From assembly GCA_947600345.1 (NCBI GenBank), contig CANQGC010000011.1, positions 1 through 22,751 of the forward strand: 22,751 nucleotides of DNA, read 5' to 3'. The stretch is from an uncultured Clostridia bacterium. Lineage in GTDB: Bacteria; Bacillota; Clostridia; Christensenellales; Aristaeellaceae. The notes below the pieces were generated by a model. It did not search any database. It had not been told where the DNA came from and saw only the letters and a list, made by a program, of their open reading frames with translations. Shown here one piece after another: positions 1 to 6,905 of the stretch. Each line of letters begins with the position of its first letter. The first letter of the stretch is position 1. The translations under genes and the position numbers were made by a program.

Positions 1-14
1 GGGGGGGGGGGGGG
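1..14. other. Poly-G run at contig edge
   Basis: Fourteen consecutive G residues open the window, and the last four also form one arm of the first hairpin. Such a run at a sequence end is typical of a no-signal artefact in two-colour sequencing or of an assembly break, so I do not read it as biology. Confidence 0.5.
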
Positions 15-92
15 CTTTGGAAGCCCCTTGCTTTATGCGCACATAGTGCGCATAAAGCGGGAACAAACATGCTTCGCGGCATATTCGTTCCC
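11..92. repeat. Three consecutive hairpins
   Basis: Three inverted repeats follow each other almost without spacers. Arms 11-17/21-27 (GGGGCTT/AAGCCCC) have a 3-nt loop. Arms 30-42/46-58 (GCTTTATGCGCAC/GTGCGCATAAAGC) are perfect over 13 bp with loop ATA. Arms 59-72/79-92 pair over 14 positions with two mismatches. They lie downstream of the minus-strand gene 145-564, beyond its terminator. Their role is unknown; element ends or stacked terminators are possible. Confidence 0.6.
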
Positions 93-94
93 AT

Positions 95-136
95 GCAAAA
101 AGGATCGTGTTTATTGTCAAACACGATCCTTTTTGC
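95..136 (-). terminator. Rho-independent terminator, probably bidirectional
   Basis: The 18-bp arms 95-112 and 119-136 pair perfectly around a 6-nt loop. Each arm carries an A or T run (AAAAA/TTTTT), so a U-tract forms in either direction. It lies just after the stop of the minus-strand gene 145-564 and most likely ends that transcript. Confidence 0.75.
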
Positions 137-144
137 GGGAGGGT

Positions 145-564
145 TTAATTGCTGTTGTCGGCGAATCCGTATCCACGATAGGTGGGATTTTGCGGCACAT
201 TTTCGGAAGGAATCGTCACCTCTTTCGTCGCTGTTCCGTGGCGCTTTTTCCTGCAATAGTGCGCGTAATTCACGACGGAATACACGCCTTCGTGTAGCGA
301 AATCAGGAAGAAATCGAGCAGCAATCCCATGAGTTTTGCGACGTCCTTCTCCGACTTGAACGTCATCCTGGCGATGATTTCGTCGGTTAAAGGGACGGCT
401 CCGTAGAGCATGAGTGTGCCGTTTCGATCCTGCTTCGATGCGTGGCAGAGCAGTTGCAAGAAGAGAACGAGGGCCGCTTCGCCATCCTTTTGCAGGTACA
501 GGGCGCGGACATTGTCTCTTTCAAAGAAGTTGGCGGGCAAGGAAATCGTAGACGTTCTGGACAT
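145..564 (-). CDS. Phage replisome organizer N-terminal domain-like protein
   Basis: The 139-residue product resembles the N-terminal domain of phage replisome organizers, which bind the phage origin and recruit the replicative helicase. Seen: residues 13-90 follow the family pattern, with NFFERDNVR, a hydrophobic helix ending LLCHASKQDRNG, a beta hairpin (LMLYGAVPLTDE) and a winged-helix-like stretch ending YSVVNYAHY. Family members are usually about twice as long, with a helicase-loader-binding C-terminal half. That half is missing here, and the protein ends in a short polar tail, so it is a stand-alone or truncated domain. The ATG at 564 has a modest AAGG ribosome site. Downstream is a strong terminator. 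The AT-rich setting points to prophage or integrative-element origin. The family assignment is by eye. Confidence 0.6.
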   Translation of the reverse strand: MSRTSTISLPANFFERDNVRALYLQKDGEAALVLFLQLLCHASKQDRNGTLMLYGAVPLTDEIIARMTFKSEKDVAKLMGLLLDFFLISLHEGVYSVVNYAHYCRKKRHGTATKEVTIPSENVPQNPTYRGYGFADNSN

Positions 565-797
565 TCATATACCTTCTTTCTGTTTTTGATCGTGATGGGA
601 ATTGGATTCATTTGCGAAGTTGTACAGGTAGTCAAGAAGAATCAAATTTGCGCATCTTTGTCGATAAATGCCTCCTTTCAGAATATCAATAAAAATCGTT
701 ATATAAAAGAAAAAATGTTCCATAATTGGTATTGACGTGGAAAAAAATCGAATGTAAAACGAAGACAGCAACAATGAAAAAAGAACAAAGGAGCTGT

Positions 798-1625
798 ATG
801 AATCCAATCCAAACGAGCTACAAACCGTTTACGGAAGAGAGCCAGGAATTACTGCTGTTCCTGTTTTACTCCTTTCCACCGGAGCTGGTTGCGAACAGTG
901 AATTCCGGGATTTGCCGCGGAATCCGCGCTCCGCGTTGCGCGATCCAGCGACCCTGGAGCGCATCCACAGCAAGCAATTTCTGAAGGATATGACGGAAAT
1001 GACGGCGTATATAGTGTGGAAGTTTCTGAGCCGGAAGGGTTGGATGGAGACGTATTCCGGCTACTCCCCTGCCTACATTTTGGCGCACATGTTGCACACT
1101 TGGATGGATTACTTCTACACGGTGCATGAGGACATAAAACCGCCGGAAATCATACGCCGGAACCTGAATTTCCGATGGCTAACGATGGGAGAAGCCGAGG
1201 ACATTTGGCGCAGCGTGGTGTGGTTTGTGGACGATTATGTACCCGGTTTTCGGGAGATCATTGCGATCGAAGAAGAATATCCCAGCTTCATGGATTTCGA
1301 CCTTGAAAGGGAAGGCGTGCGGCAGACGCGCAGCTACATTGACTTCCTGCGTAAATGGACGCACGGCCAAACCAAGCACCCCATCATGCTGACGGCTCCT
1401 GTGCCGGAACCGAAGCTTCGCTGGCTGGATAAAACGGACCTCAAGATCGATTTTGAGCGTTTTTTGAGTGAGCTGAAGCCCAAAGACAGGCAAATTATTG
1501 CGCTGCGATTAAAAGGAAAAACCGTCGTAGAAGTCGCTGAAATCATGGGCTATAAGACGCACAGCGCGGTCGTTAAACGGTTGCAGAGGATACGCGAGAA
1601 GTATGATGCATGGTTTGGGGAATGA
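798..1625 (+). CDS. Protein with C-terminal sigma region 4-like helix-turn-helix
   Basis: The 275-residue product is of unknown function. Residues 1-200 match nothing I recognise; they are rich in aromatic and acidic residues and mostly helical in pattern. Residues 218-270 look like sigma-70 region 4 or a LuxR-like helix-turn-helix: ELKPKDRQIIALRLKGKTVVEVAEIM followed by a recognition helix around HSAVVKRLQRIREKY. ATG 798 is preferred because AAAGGAG sits 5 bases upstream; an in-frame start at 726 has no ribosome site. The next gene is the TnpV ORF. A transcriptional regulator or sigma-like factor of a mobile element is plausible. No region 2 is visible, so it is unlikely to be a complete sigma factor. 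Confidence 0.6.
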   Translation: MNPIQTSYKPFTEESQELLLFLFYSFPPELVANSEFRDLPRNPRSALRDPATLERIHSKQFLKDMTEMTAYIVWKFLSRKGWMETYSGYSPAYILAHMLHTWMDYFYTVHEDIKPPEIIRRNLNFRWLTMGEAEDIWRSVVWFVDDYVPGFREIIAIEEEYPSFMDFDLEREGVRQTRSYIDFLRKWTHGQTKHPIMLTAPVPEPKLRWLDKTDLKIDFERFLSELKPKDRQIIALRLKGKTVVEVAEIMGYKTHSAVVKRLQRIREKYDAWFGE

Positions 1626-1679
1626 AAGCGATAGTTATTAACTTACATAAACAACATCATTCATTAACGAAATAATTTT

Positions 1680-1700
1680 AGTATGCATGTCATGCACACT
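1680..1700. promoter_or_regulatory. Possible operator, 21-bp inverted repeat
   Basis: AGTATGCATG and CATGCACACT form an inverted repeat around a central T with one mismatch; the TGCATG/CATGCA core is perfect. It lies about 30 bases before a TATAAT at 1731-1736 and upstream of the TnpV gene. An element-encoded regulator such as the helix-turn-helix protein just upstream could bind it. No clear -35 box was found at the right spacing. Confidence 0.3.
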
Positions 1701-1811
1701 TTTTGAAATCCACCAGTTTTAGCGAAAACTTATAATAAAACAGGACGAAACCCTCTTTACAAAAGCTGGTTTTTACGCAAAGATAGAGGCATGAAAAGGA
1801 GGGAGCGAAAC

Positions 1812-2102
1812 ATGATTGGAAAATACGGAATGATGAGAAGAACTTACTTGGAAGAGTCCCAACCAATGAAGTATACGGAGATGCTGAGAGCGGGGACGCT
1901 GACAGATCATTTGGAACAAGTGAATGAAGAAGCGAAGAGATTGCTGGAAGCTCAAATGACGCGCCTCGAAAAGACATATCCCGCCCCGAATCGCAAGAAT
2001 CAGTTGGAATGGGTGCAACACATGAATGGTCTTAAATGTATGGCGGAAGAAGTCATAAAAACAAGAGATCATCTATGCCTAGTCATAAAACATGCGAAGT
2101 AG
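1812..2102 (+). CDS. tnpV: TnpV-family transposon-encoded protein
   Basis: The 96-residue product matches the small TnpV family of clostridial mobile elements, known from Tn4451-like mobilizable transposons. Its biochemical role is not established. Seen: the conserved order YGMMRRTYLEE, then Y-T-(x)-L-(x)-G-(x)-L-(x)2-HL, then a helical stretch with LLEAQM, then LEWVQHMNGL and a final AEEVI, which is nearly the whole family domain. ATG 1812 is preferred over ATG 1791 because AAGGAGGGAG sits between them at correct spacing. A terminator overlaps the stop codon, so this is a single-gene transcript. None of the other Tn4451 functions (large serine recombinase TnpX, TnpZ) is present, so it is a stranded remnant or accessory gene. 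Confidence 0.8.
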   Translation: MIGKYGMMRRTYLEESQPMKYTEMLRAGTLTDHLEQVNEEAKRLLEAQMTRLEKTYPAPNRKNQLEWVQHMNGLKCMAEEVIKTRDHLCLVIKHAK

Positions 2103-2132
2103 CCCTGTCCGTGGTGGATGGGGCTACTTTTT
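2098..2132 (+). terminator. Rho-independent terminator of tnpV
   Basis: AGTAGCCC (2098-2105) pairs with GGGCTACT (2121-2128), extended inward to 13 bp with two G-T pairs around a 5-nt loop, and is followed by TTTTT. It overlaps the tnpV stop codon. Confidence 0.8.
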
Positions 2133-2164
2133 GAAAAGGTTGTTGCATGGTGTCGGTTTTTGTC

Positions 2165-2193
2165 TTGAGAAAAATTCCTTTACATGGTATACT
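2165..2193 (+). promoter_or_regulatory. Promoter driving the ParB-SNF2 cassette
   Basis: TTGAGA (2165-2170) and TATACT (2188-2193) are separated by exactly 17 bases, and TGG before the -10 gives an extended -10 element. It lies just after the tnpV terminator and before the decayed ORF that opens the cassette. No terminator is seen between it and the SNF2 gene, so it probably drives the whole set. Confidence 0.65.
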
Positions 2194-2228
2194 TACAATG
2201 ATGTTCAAAAAATGTGCAGAAAAGGAAT

Positions 2229-2919
2229 GTGAACTCTGACAAAAACGCAAAAGGACGAAATTATCTCCTAAAAACGGGGAATCCCGCTTAACTCTTGGAT
2301 AAAGAATTTGAATTTCATCGTAGATTGGGTTTGATTTACGATCTGTACAATCCGTACAAGTCTGACTATCAGGTGGAAGACATCTTGGCGGGCAAAGCAA
2401 CCAAAGAGATCAAGTCCCGAGCACGCACTGCCCGCTTCGACGAGTGGTTGATGCTGCTGGGTCTGCTGTTGGACGGCGTGACGGAGCGCTTTCGCAGAGT
2501 GTACCTGGACGAACTTGCGCTGCTCAAGCTGATGGACAGCCTACAGACTCTCAAAAAGGAGTTCTTCCGGCCGGCTCGATGTATGGCCTCCTGACGGGAA
2601 ACTTCGTCGCGAAGTCGCGGGAGCAACTGGAGCGAAGTGGCGCGCATCGCTGATCTTGCCAGATGGCGAGCGGGTCGGGTACAAAACCATCGCCTAGCCG
2701 GAGACGCTGCACGAGAAGCTGGAAGAGAGCGGGTACATGGACACGAAGGAGAGCTACATCAACCGCGTGGCGTGCTACATGAACCAAAACCTGTGTGGCA
2801 AGGTGGATCGCGCGGTTTTCGAACAGGTATGCGCCGCCTGCGAGGTGGACCCGCGCAGTTTCGACCAGCAGGATCTAAACGAGTCTCAATGCAAGCAGGA
2901 TGTACTCACGAGGTATTGA
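2229..2919 (+). pseudogene. Decayed ORF at the head of the cassette (unknown protein)
   Basis: Coding-like sequence runs through several lesions. In one frame, GTG 2229 with AAAAGGA just upstream gives 20 codons to TAA 2289-2291. The same frame continues from TTG 2295 with FEFHRRLGLIYDLYN, then ARFDEWLMLLGLLLDG and LALLKLMDSLQTLKKEF, until about 2570. It then appears to shift to the next frame, with GAKWRASLILPDGERVGYK, broken by TAG 2695-2697, then HEKLEESGYMDTKESYINRV and CYMNQNLCGKV to the stop at 2917. A TTG start at 2295, and an ATG start at 2737 for a 60-residue tail, could give short intact products. I do not recognise the family. Its position suggests it was the first gene of the cassette. 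The exact shift point is inferred. Confidence 0.5.
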
Positions 2920-2974
2920 GCGACCCCGTGTGATGAAGCGGATTTTTCGACTATAGCCAAAGCGAGGAGCAACT

Positions 2975-3517
2975 GTGAAGGACATCATTCGGGAGGACGA
3001 CATCTCCACGCTGCCCATGAGCAAGCGCCTGTACAACTGCCTGAAGCGCACGCGCATTAACACTATCGGCGACATGCTCCGCTACGCGGAGGAGGATGAC
3101 TGGATGCGCATTACCAACATGGGCAAGGGCACCGCGGCAGAGGCCGACGCATGGGCTGCGCAGCTCCGGGCCGGAGATGGAGAATACCGCTTGGTCATCG
3201 CCGAGGACGGCGCACATACACAGGCACAGGATGGGAGGCAATCGGTCGCGACGCTCTTTTTGCGGCGCGACGGCAGGCTGGCAGAGGATATCAGTATAGA
3301 GGAGCTGAACTTGGGAATTCGAGCGCGCCATGTGCTCGTGAATTCCGAGATACTGCGCGCCTCCCAGCTGATCGGCATGAAGGAGAAGGCGCTGTTGGCG
3401 TTGCCGGGCATGGGAAAGCATTCCGTTCAGGAGGTGCTGGATGCGCTCCGGCGCGCGCGTAGATGTGCCCACCCCTTCCAACGGGGGTGGAGAAACCGTC
3501 TCCCCGGAGCGCGATAG
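2975..3517 (+). CDS. Protein with two RNA polymerase alpha-CTD-like domains
   Basis: The 180-residue product carries two helix-hairpin-helix domains of the RNA polymerase alpha C-terminal type, which bind AT-rich DNA and touch sigma region 4 and activators. Domain 1 (about 10-60) has LPMSKRLYNCLKR, INTIGDML and ITNMGKGT, close to the SxRxYNCLKRxxINT signature of RpoA. Domain 2 (about 105-160) has SIEELNLGIRAR and LPGMGKHSVQEVL. No alpha N-terminal assembly domain exists, so it is not an RpoA paralogue. GTG 2975 is set by GAGGAG five bases upstream. The last 77 bases overlap the next gene in another frame, so the final 20 or so residues (rich in Arg and Pro) may be unselected or a frameshift by-product. 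A DNA-binding or RNAP-contacting role in the cassette is inferred. Confidence 0.75.
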   Translation: MKDIIREDDISTLPMSKRLYNCLKRTRINTIGDMLRYAEEDDWMRITNMGKGTAAEADAWAAQLRAGDGEYRLVIAEDGAHTQAQDGRQSVATLFLRRDGRLAEDISIEELNLGIRARHVLVNSEILRASQLIGMKEKALLALPGMGKHSVQEVLDALRRARRCAHPFQRGWRNRLPGAR

Positions 3518-5696
3518 GTTTGCCGATCTGGCGGAGGAGCTCTGCAAGGATCTCGGCGGGGAAAACAGGTTATACCTGGGCGCTGTAAAGCAGGTTCGCA
3601 AGGATCATCCCGAAGCGCAGGGAGAAAGCTTCCTCTATCGCCTGTTTGAATCGGGCTATGCCCAAGCGATGCTGCGCGATCGGGCGCTCGGGATACTAGA
3701 GCTTGCGGGGGAAGCGGGCATTTCGCGCCGAAGCTTGGCGGAGCAACTGCCGCGCTTGCTCTTCAACACCACTATCCTCGAGGAGCTCCTGCTGAAACTG
3801 GAAGGCCAGGGAGAGGTGCGCTGCGGGGAGGTCATGGTGGCGCGATGCTATCCCACATTCCTCTCCTGCGTGCGCGCGCAGCCCGACAGCGATGGGAAGG
3901 TGATGCTCCTTAAGCGGCTTGGCGGCGCCACCTTGGAGGCAATCGGCCAGGAGGCCGGCATCACCAGGGAGCGGGTTCGCCAGCGAATCAAGCGACAGTT
4001 CGATGTGCTCCGCGCGCAGAAAAAGCGGTTTTACGAGGATCGGTACGCCTATATCTTTGAAAATTACACGTTTACGTGCGAGGAGTTTCAGATGGCATTC
4101 CAAGAGCCGGTGGAAACCTTCGCATATCTCGAGCTGTCCCGTTCAAAGCGCCGCGCGGAACAGCTGCCGCTGGAACGGGTGCTGACGGACGAGCGTGTGA
4201 GCGCCGGCATGCGGCGGCAGGCGGAGCGCGTCATCTACCGGCAGTACGTGTTCCTGAACGGGCGGTACGTCAAGCGTGACCGGTCGTCGCTGACGCGGTA
4301 CGTGGCGAGCACGCGCTGCCTGGAGCAGACCCATTTCGAGGACTTGCTGGAATACTACCGGGAGCTGTTGCAGGAGTTGGGTTTGGATCAGGATGCTTCC
4401 CTCGCTCTGGACGCGCGTTCCAACGAAAACAAGCTGAGCAATGCCAGCTACGCGTTGTGGAGTCACGGAAAGCGCTTCCGCTACTACGATATTGCACTCC
4501 GGGAATTTGACGAGCTGCTTGACGCGCTGGAGCTCGACCGTTATGAGGATATGGAGCTCTCAACGCTAAAGCTCTTCCGGGAAAACCCGGAACTCATGGA
4601 AGAGTACGACATTCGTGACGAATACGAGCTGCACAACCTGCTGCGCAAGCTCAATTCGCCCCGTCTGACAAAGCTGCGCTTTGGGAAGATGCCCACCATC
4701 GAGATAGGGCATGGAGATCACTCCGAACAAATGTTGACGCTGCTGCTGATGTATGCGCCCGTTTCTGCCGATGTACTGGCTGCGCGTTACGAGGAGGTGT
4801 ACGGTGTCAAAGCGGCAACCGTGCTTGCGAATTACCTGCGCGAGTTTGACGAGTATTACTTTGACGGCGTTTACTCCATCGACGCGAAGAACCTGACCCA
4901 AGAGCAGGCACAGCGATTGTCGGAACTGTTGACGCAAGATTATTACCCGATCTCTGAAATTCAGGAAATATATCTGCGCCAATTTCCCGATGCGGACCCC
5001 GGGCAGATTAACCCCTACACGCTCAAGACGCTGGGCTTTAAAGTTTATGCCGGATACGTGGTGAAAAACACCCATTCTAGTGCAGTGGAATACTTTAATG
5101 GCCTTTTGACCTGCCAGGACGTAGTAGATGCCCGCGAGTTTGAGTCGCGCATGCGCTATGTGCAGGCCTACAGTGGAGAAGTGACTCGGCTGCGTCATGT
5201 GAGGGAGATCATCGAATTTGCACCGCGACAGTTTGTCAATCTGCGCCGGCTGCGCGCCTGTGGCGTCGATCGGAAGGATTTGGAGGACTATTGTACGGCG
5301 GTTTGGCGCTTCGTGGGGGACGGCACTTATTTTACGGTCACCTCACTGCGCCAGGACGGCTTCAATCATCCGCTGGACGAACTCGGCTTTGAGGAGTGGT
5401 TCTACAGCTCTGTGCTGTTGGAGGATAGGGAACGCTTTTCCTACCAGCACATCGGTGGCACGCGGCTGTTTCGCTGCGGCAAGGGCGGTGCACAGTTTAC
5501 TGATTTGCTCCGCTGGATGTTGCAAGCACAGCGGAAGATTGACATCTTTGACCTGCGTGACCTGTTGGAGGAGCGCTACGGCATTGCGATTTCCAAGGAC
5601 AAGCTTGTGGAAATCCTGCGCAGCACAGATATGTATTACGACGACATCATGGAGGCCGCCTATATGGATTACGATACGTATTTTGAGGAGGTATGA
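3441..5696 (+). CDS. Large protein with sigma region 4-like helix-turn-helix
   Basis: The 751-residue product is of unknown function. Residues 83-135 look like a winged helix (LGILELAGEAGISRRSLAEQ). Residues 160-190 closely follow sigma-70 region 4.2: ATLEAIGQEAGITRERVRQR, the part that reads the -35 box. Residues 200-751 are helical, acidic and rich in Tyr, with no recognised domain. ATG 3441 has a perfect AGGAGG six bases upstream inside the previous gene. Alternatively it is the second half of a fusion: joining the previous protein at ALRRAR to this frame at VDVP by a +1 shift gives a continuous sequence. The next gene starts 3 bases after the stop. Pairing an alpha-CTD-like protein with a sigma-4-like protein suggests mimicry of promoter recognition, which is inference. 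Confidence 0.7.
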   Translation: MRSGARVDVPTPSNGGGETVSPERDRFADLAEELCKDLGGENRLYLGAVKQVRKDHPEAQGESFLYRLFESGYAQAMLRDRALGILELAGEAGISRRSLAEQLPRLLFNTTILEELLLKLEGQGEVRCGEVMVARCYPTFLSCVRAQPDSDGKVMLLKRLGGATLEAIGQEAGITRERVRQRIKRQFDVLRAQKKRFYEDRYAYIFENYTFTCEEFQMAFQEPVETFAYLELSRSKRRAEQLPLERVLTDERVSAGMRRQAERVIYRQYVFLNGRYVKRDRSSLTRYVASTRCLEQTHFEDLLEYYRELLQELGLDQDASLALDARSNENKLSNASYALWSHGKRFRYYDIALREFDELLDALELDRYEDMELSTLKLFRENPELMEEYDIRDEYELHNLLRKLNSPRLTKLRFGKMPTIEIGHGDHSEQMLTLLLMYAPVSADVLAARYEEVYGVKAATVLANYLREFDEYYFDGVYSIDAKNLTQEQAQRLSELLTQDYYPISEIQEIYLRQFPDADPGQINPYTLKTLGFKVYAGYVVKNTHSSAVEYFNGLLTCQDVVDAREFESRMRYVQAYSGEVTRLRHVREIIEFAPRQFVNLRRLRACGVDRKDLEDYCTAVWRFVGDGTYFTVTSLRQDGFNHPLDELGFEEWFYSSVLLEDRERFSYQHIGGTRLFRCGKGGAQFTDLLRWMLQAQRKIDIFDLRDLLEERYGIAISKDKLVEILRSTDMYYDDIMEAAYMDYDTYFEEV

Positions 5697-5699
5697 CGG

Positions 5700-6905
5700 A
5701 TGAATCTGCTCAAGGAGGGCATCGAACAACAGGCAGTGGTCAAGACCGCGTTGACGCGCAAGCTCACTGTGGACGGTCTGACCCGCCCCTATCCCGTGTA
5801 CAAGGTTCGGTTGGACTGGCTGTATTACAACGACCAGAACGATCGCATCGCCACCTGGATCAGCCAGTACAGGGCCCAGCACGGGGGCCGGATTCCGAAT
5901 GCGTCCGACCGGGCCGCGTATAACGACGTCATCGAGGAATTCATCGTTGCTAGCAATCCGGACGCTATCCGCAAGACTCAAGCGAACATCGAGATGGTGG
6001 ACCAACGCGAACCGGGCGTGGTGCTCGTCGACGGGCGCATCATCGACGGCATCCGCCGCGTCACTTGTCTGCGCAGGCTGGCACAGAAGAGCGATCGCTT
6101 CGGCTACTTCGAGACGGTCATCCTCGACCGCAGCATCGAAAACAGCGCCAAGCAGATCAAGCTGCTGGAGCTTTCCATCCAGCACGGCGAGGAGAGCAAA
6201 GTGGATTACAACCCCATCGACCGGCTGGTGGGCATCTATAACGACGTGATCGAGTCGGGCATGCTCTCGGTGGAGGAGTACGCCCGCAGCACCAACGAAT
6301 CCGAATCGGACGTGAAGCGACGCATAGAGGTCGCCAAGCTGATGGTGGAGTTTTTGGAGTTCATCAATGCGCCGCGGCAGTTCCACATCGCCCGCGACCT
6401 GCAGATTTACTTCCCGCTGGAGGAGCTCTACAAGATGACCCACAAGTGCGACGCGGACGAGGCCGAGGACGTGAAGATCGCCGTTTTCAATAACATCCTG
6501 ATGAAGCCCACCACCGACATGACCCGCTTCGTGCGCAACATCAAGTCGGTGATCGGAACGGACTATCAGGATGAGTTCCTGGAGGAGCAGCGGGAGATCG
6601 CCGAAAAGGTCATCGACAGCCTACCGCCGATAGGCGAGATGAACACCAACGCCATTCGCGAGGTGGTGCGCGCCAACGACGATGCCGTGCAGGCGCTGGA
6701 GCGCTCCATGGAGCGCTCGCTGGAAAAGGTGCGGAAAAGGGAGACGCGCAACCGCCCAGTGCAACTGGCGGAGAAGGCGACCACCCTGTTGGAGAGCATT
6801 GACACCCACATCCTCTCCAAGATGAACGACAGCGACCTGCGCCGCCTGGAGCGCCAGCTTGCAAAGTTGGAGCAGGTGACGGCGCAGATTCGTGAGATGC
6901 TGTGA
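5700..6905 (+). CDS. ParB-like DNA-binding protein
   Basis: The 401-residue product has ParB/Spo0J-type architecture. Residues 31-60 (YPVYKVRLDWLYYN) open a ParB N-terminal domain. Residues 106-128 hold the core VVLVDGRIIDGIRRVTCLRR, whose GIRR corresponds to the GxRR nucleotide-binding box of ParB clamps. Residues 155-180 resemble ParB box II (LLELSIQHGE, then DYNPIDRLVGIY). Residues 187-214 form a helix-turn-helix (SVEEYARSTNESESDVKRR). The last 60 residues are charged and coiled-coil-like. No ParA is present, so chromosome partition is unlikely. AGGAGGT sits 7 bases before ATG 5700. The stop overlaps the SNF2 start by one base, so the two are translationally coupled. ParB-like proteins beside SNF2 helicases are also known in the Dpd DNA-modification system, but its signature TGT-like enzyme is absent here. 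A clamp or specificity role is inferred. Confidence 0.75.
   Translation: MNLLKEGIEQQAVVKTALTRKLTVDGLTRPYPVYKVRLDWLYYNDQNDRIATWISQYRAQHGGRIPNASDRAAYNDVIEEFIVASNPDAIRKTQANIEMVDQREPGVVLVDGRIIDGIRRVTCLRRLAQKSDRFGYFETVILDRSIENSAKQIKLLELSIQHGEESKVDYNPIDRLVGIYNDVIESGMLSVEEYARSTNESESDVKRRIEVAKLMVEFLEFINAPRQFHIARDLQIYFPLEELYKMTHKCDADEAEDVKIAVFNNILMKPTTDMTRFVRNIKSVIGTDYQDEFLEEQREIAEKVIDSLPPIGEMNTNAIREVVRANDDAVQALERSMERSLEKVRKRETRNRPVQLAEKATTLLESIDTHILSKMNDSDLRRLERQLAKLEQVTAQIREML

Noticed and set aside
5343..6443. A 366-codon minus-strand frame opposite the sigma-4-like and parB genes
   Set aside because: It spans two real genes on the other strand, has no ribosome site and shows typical antisense composition.
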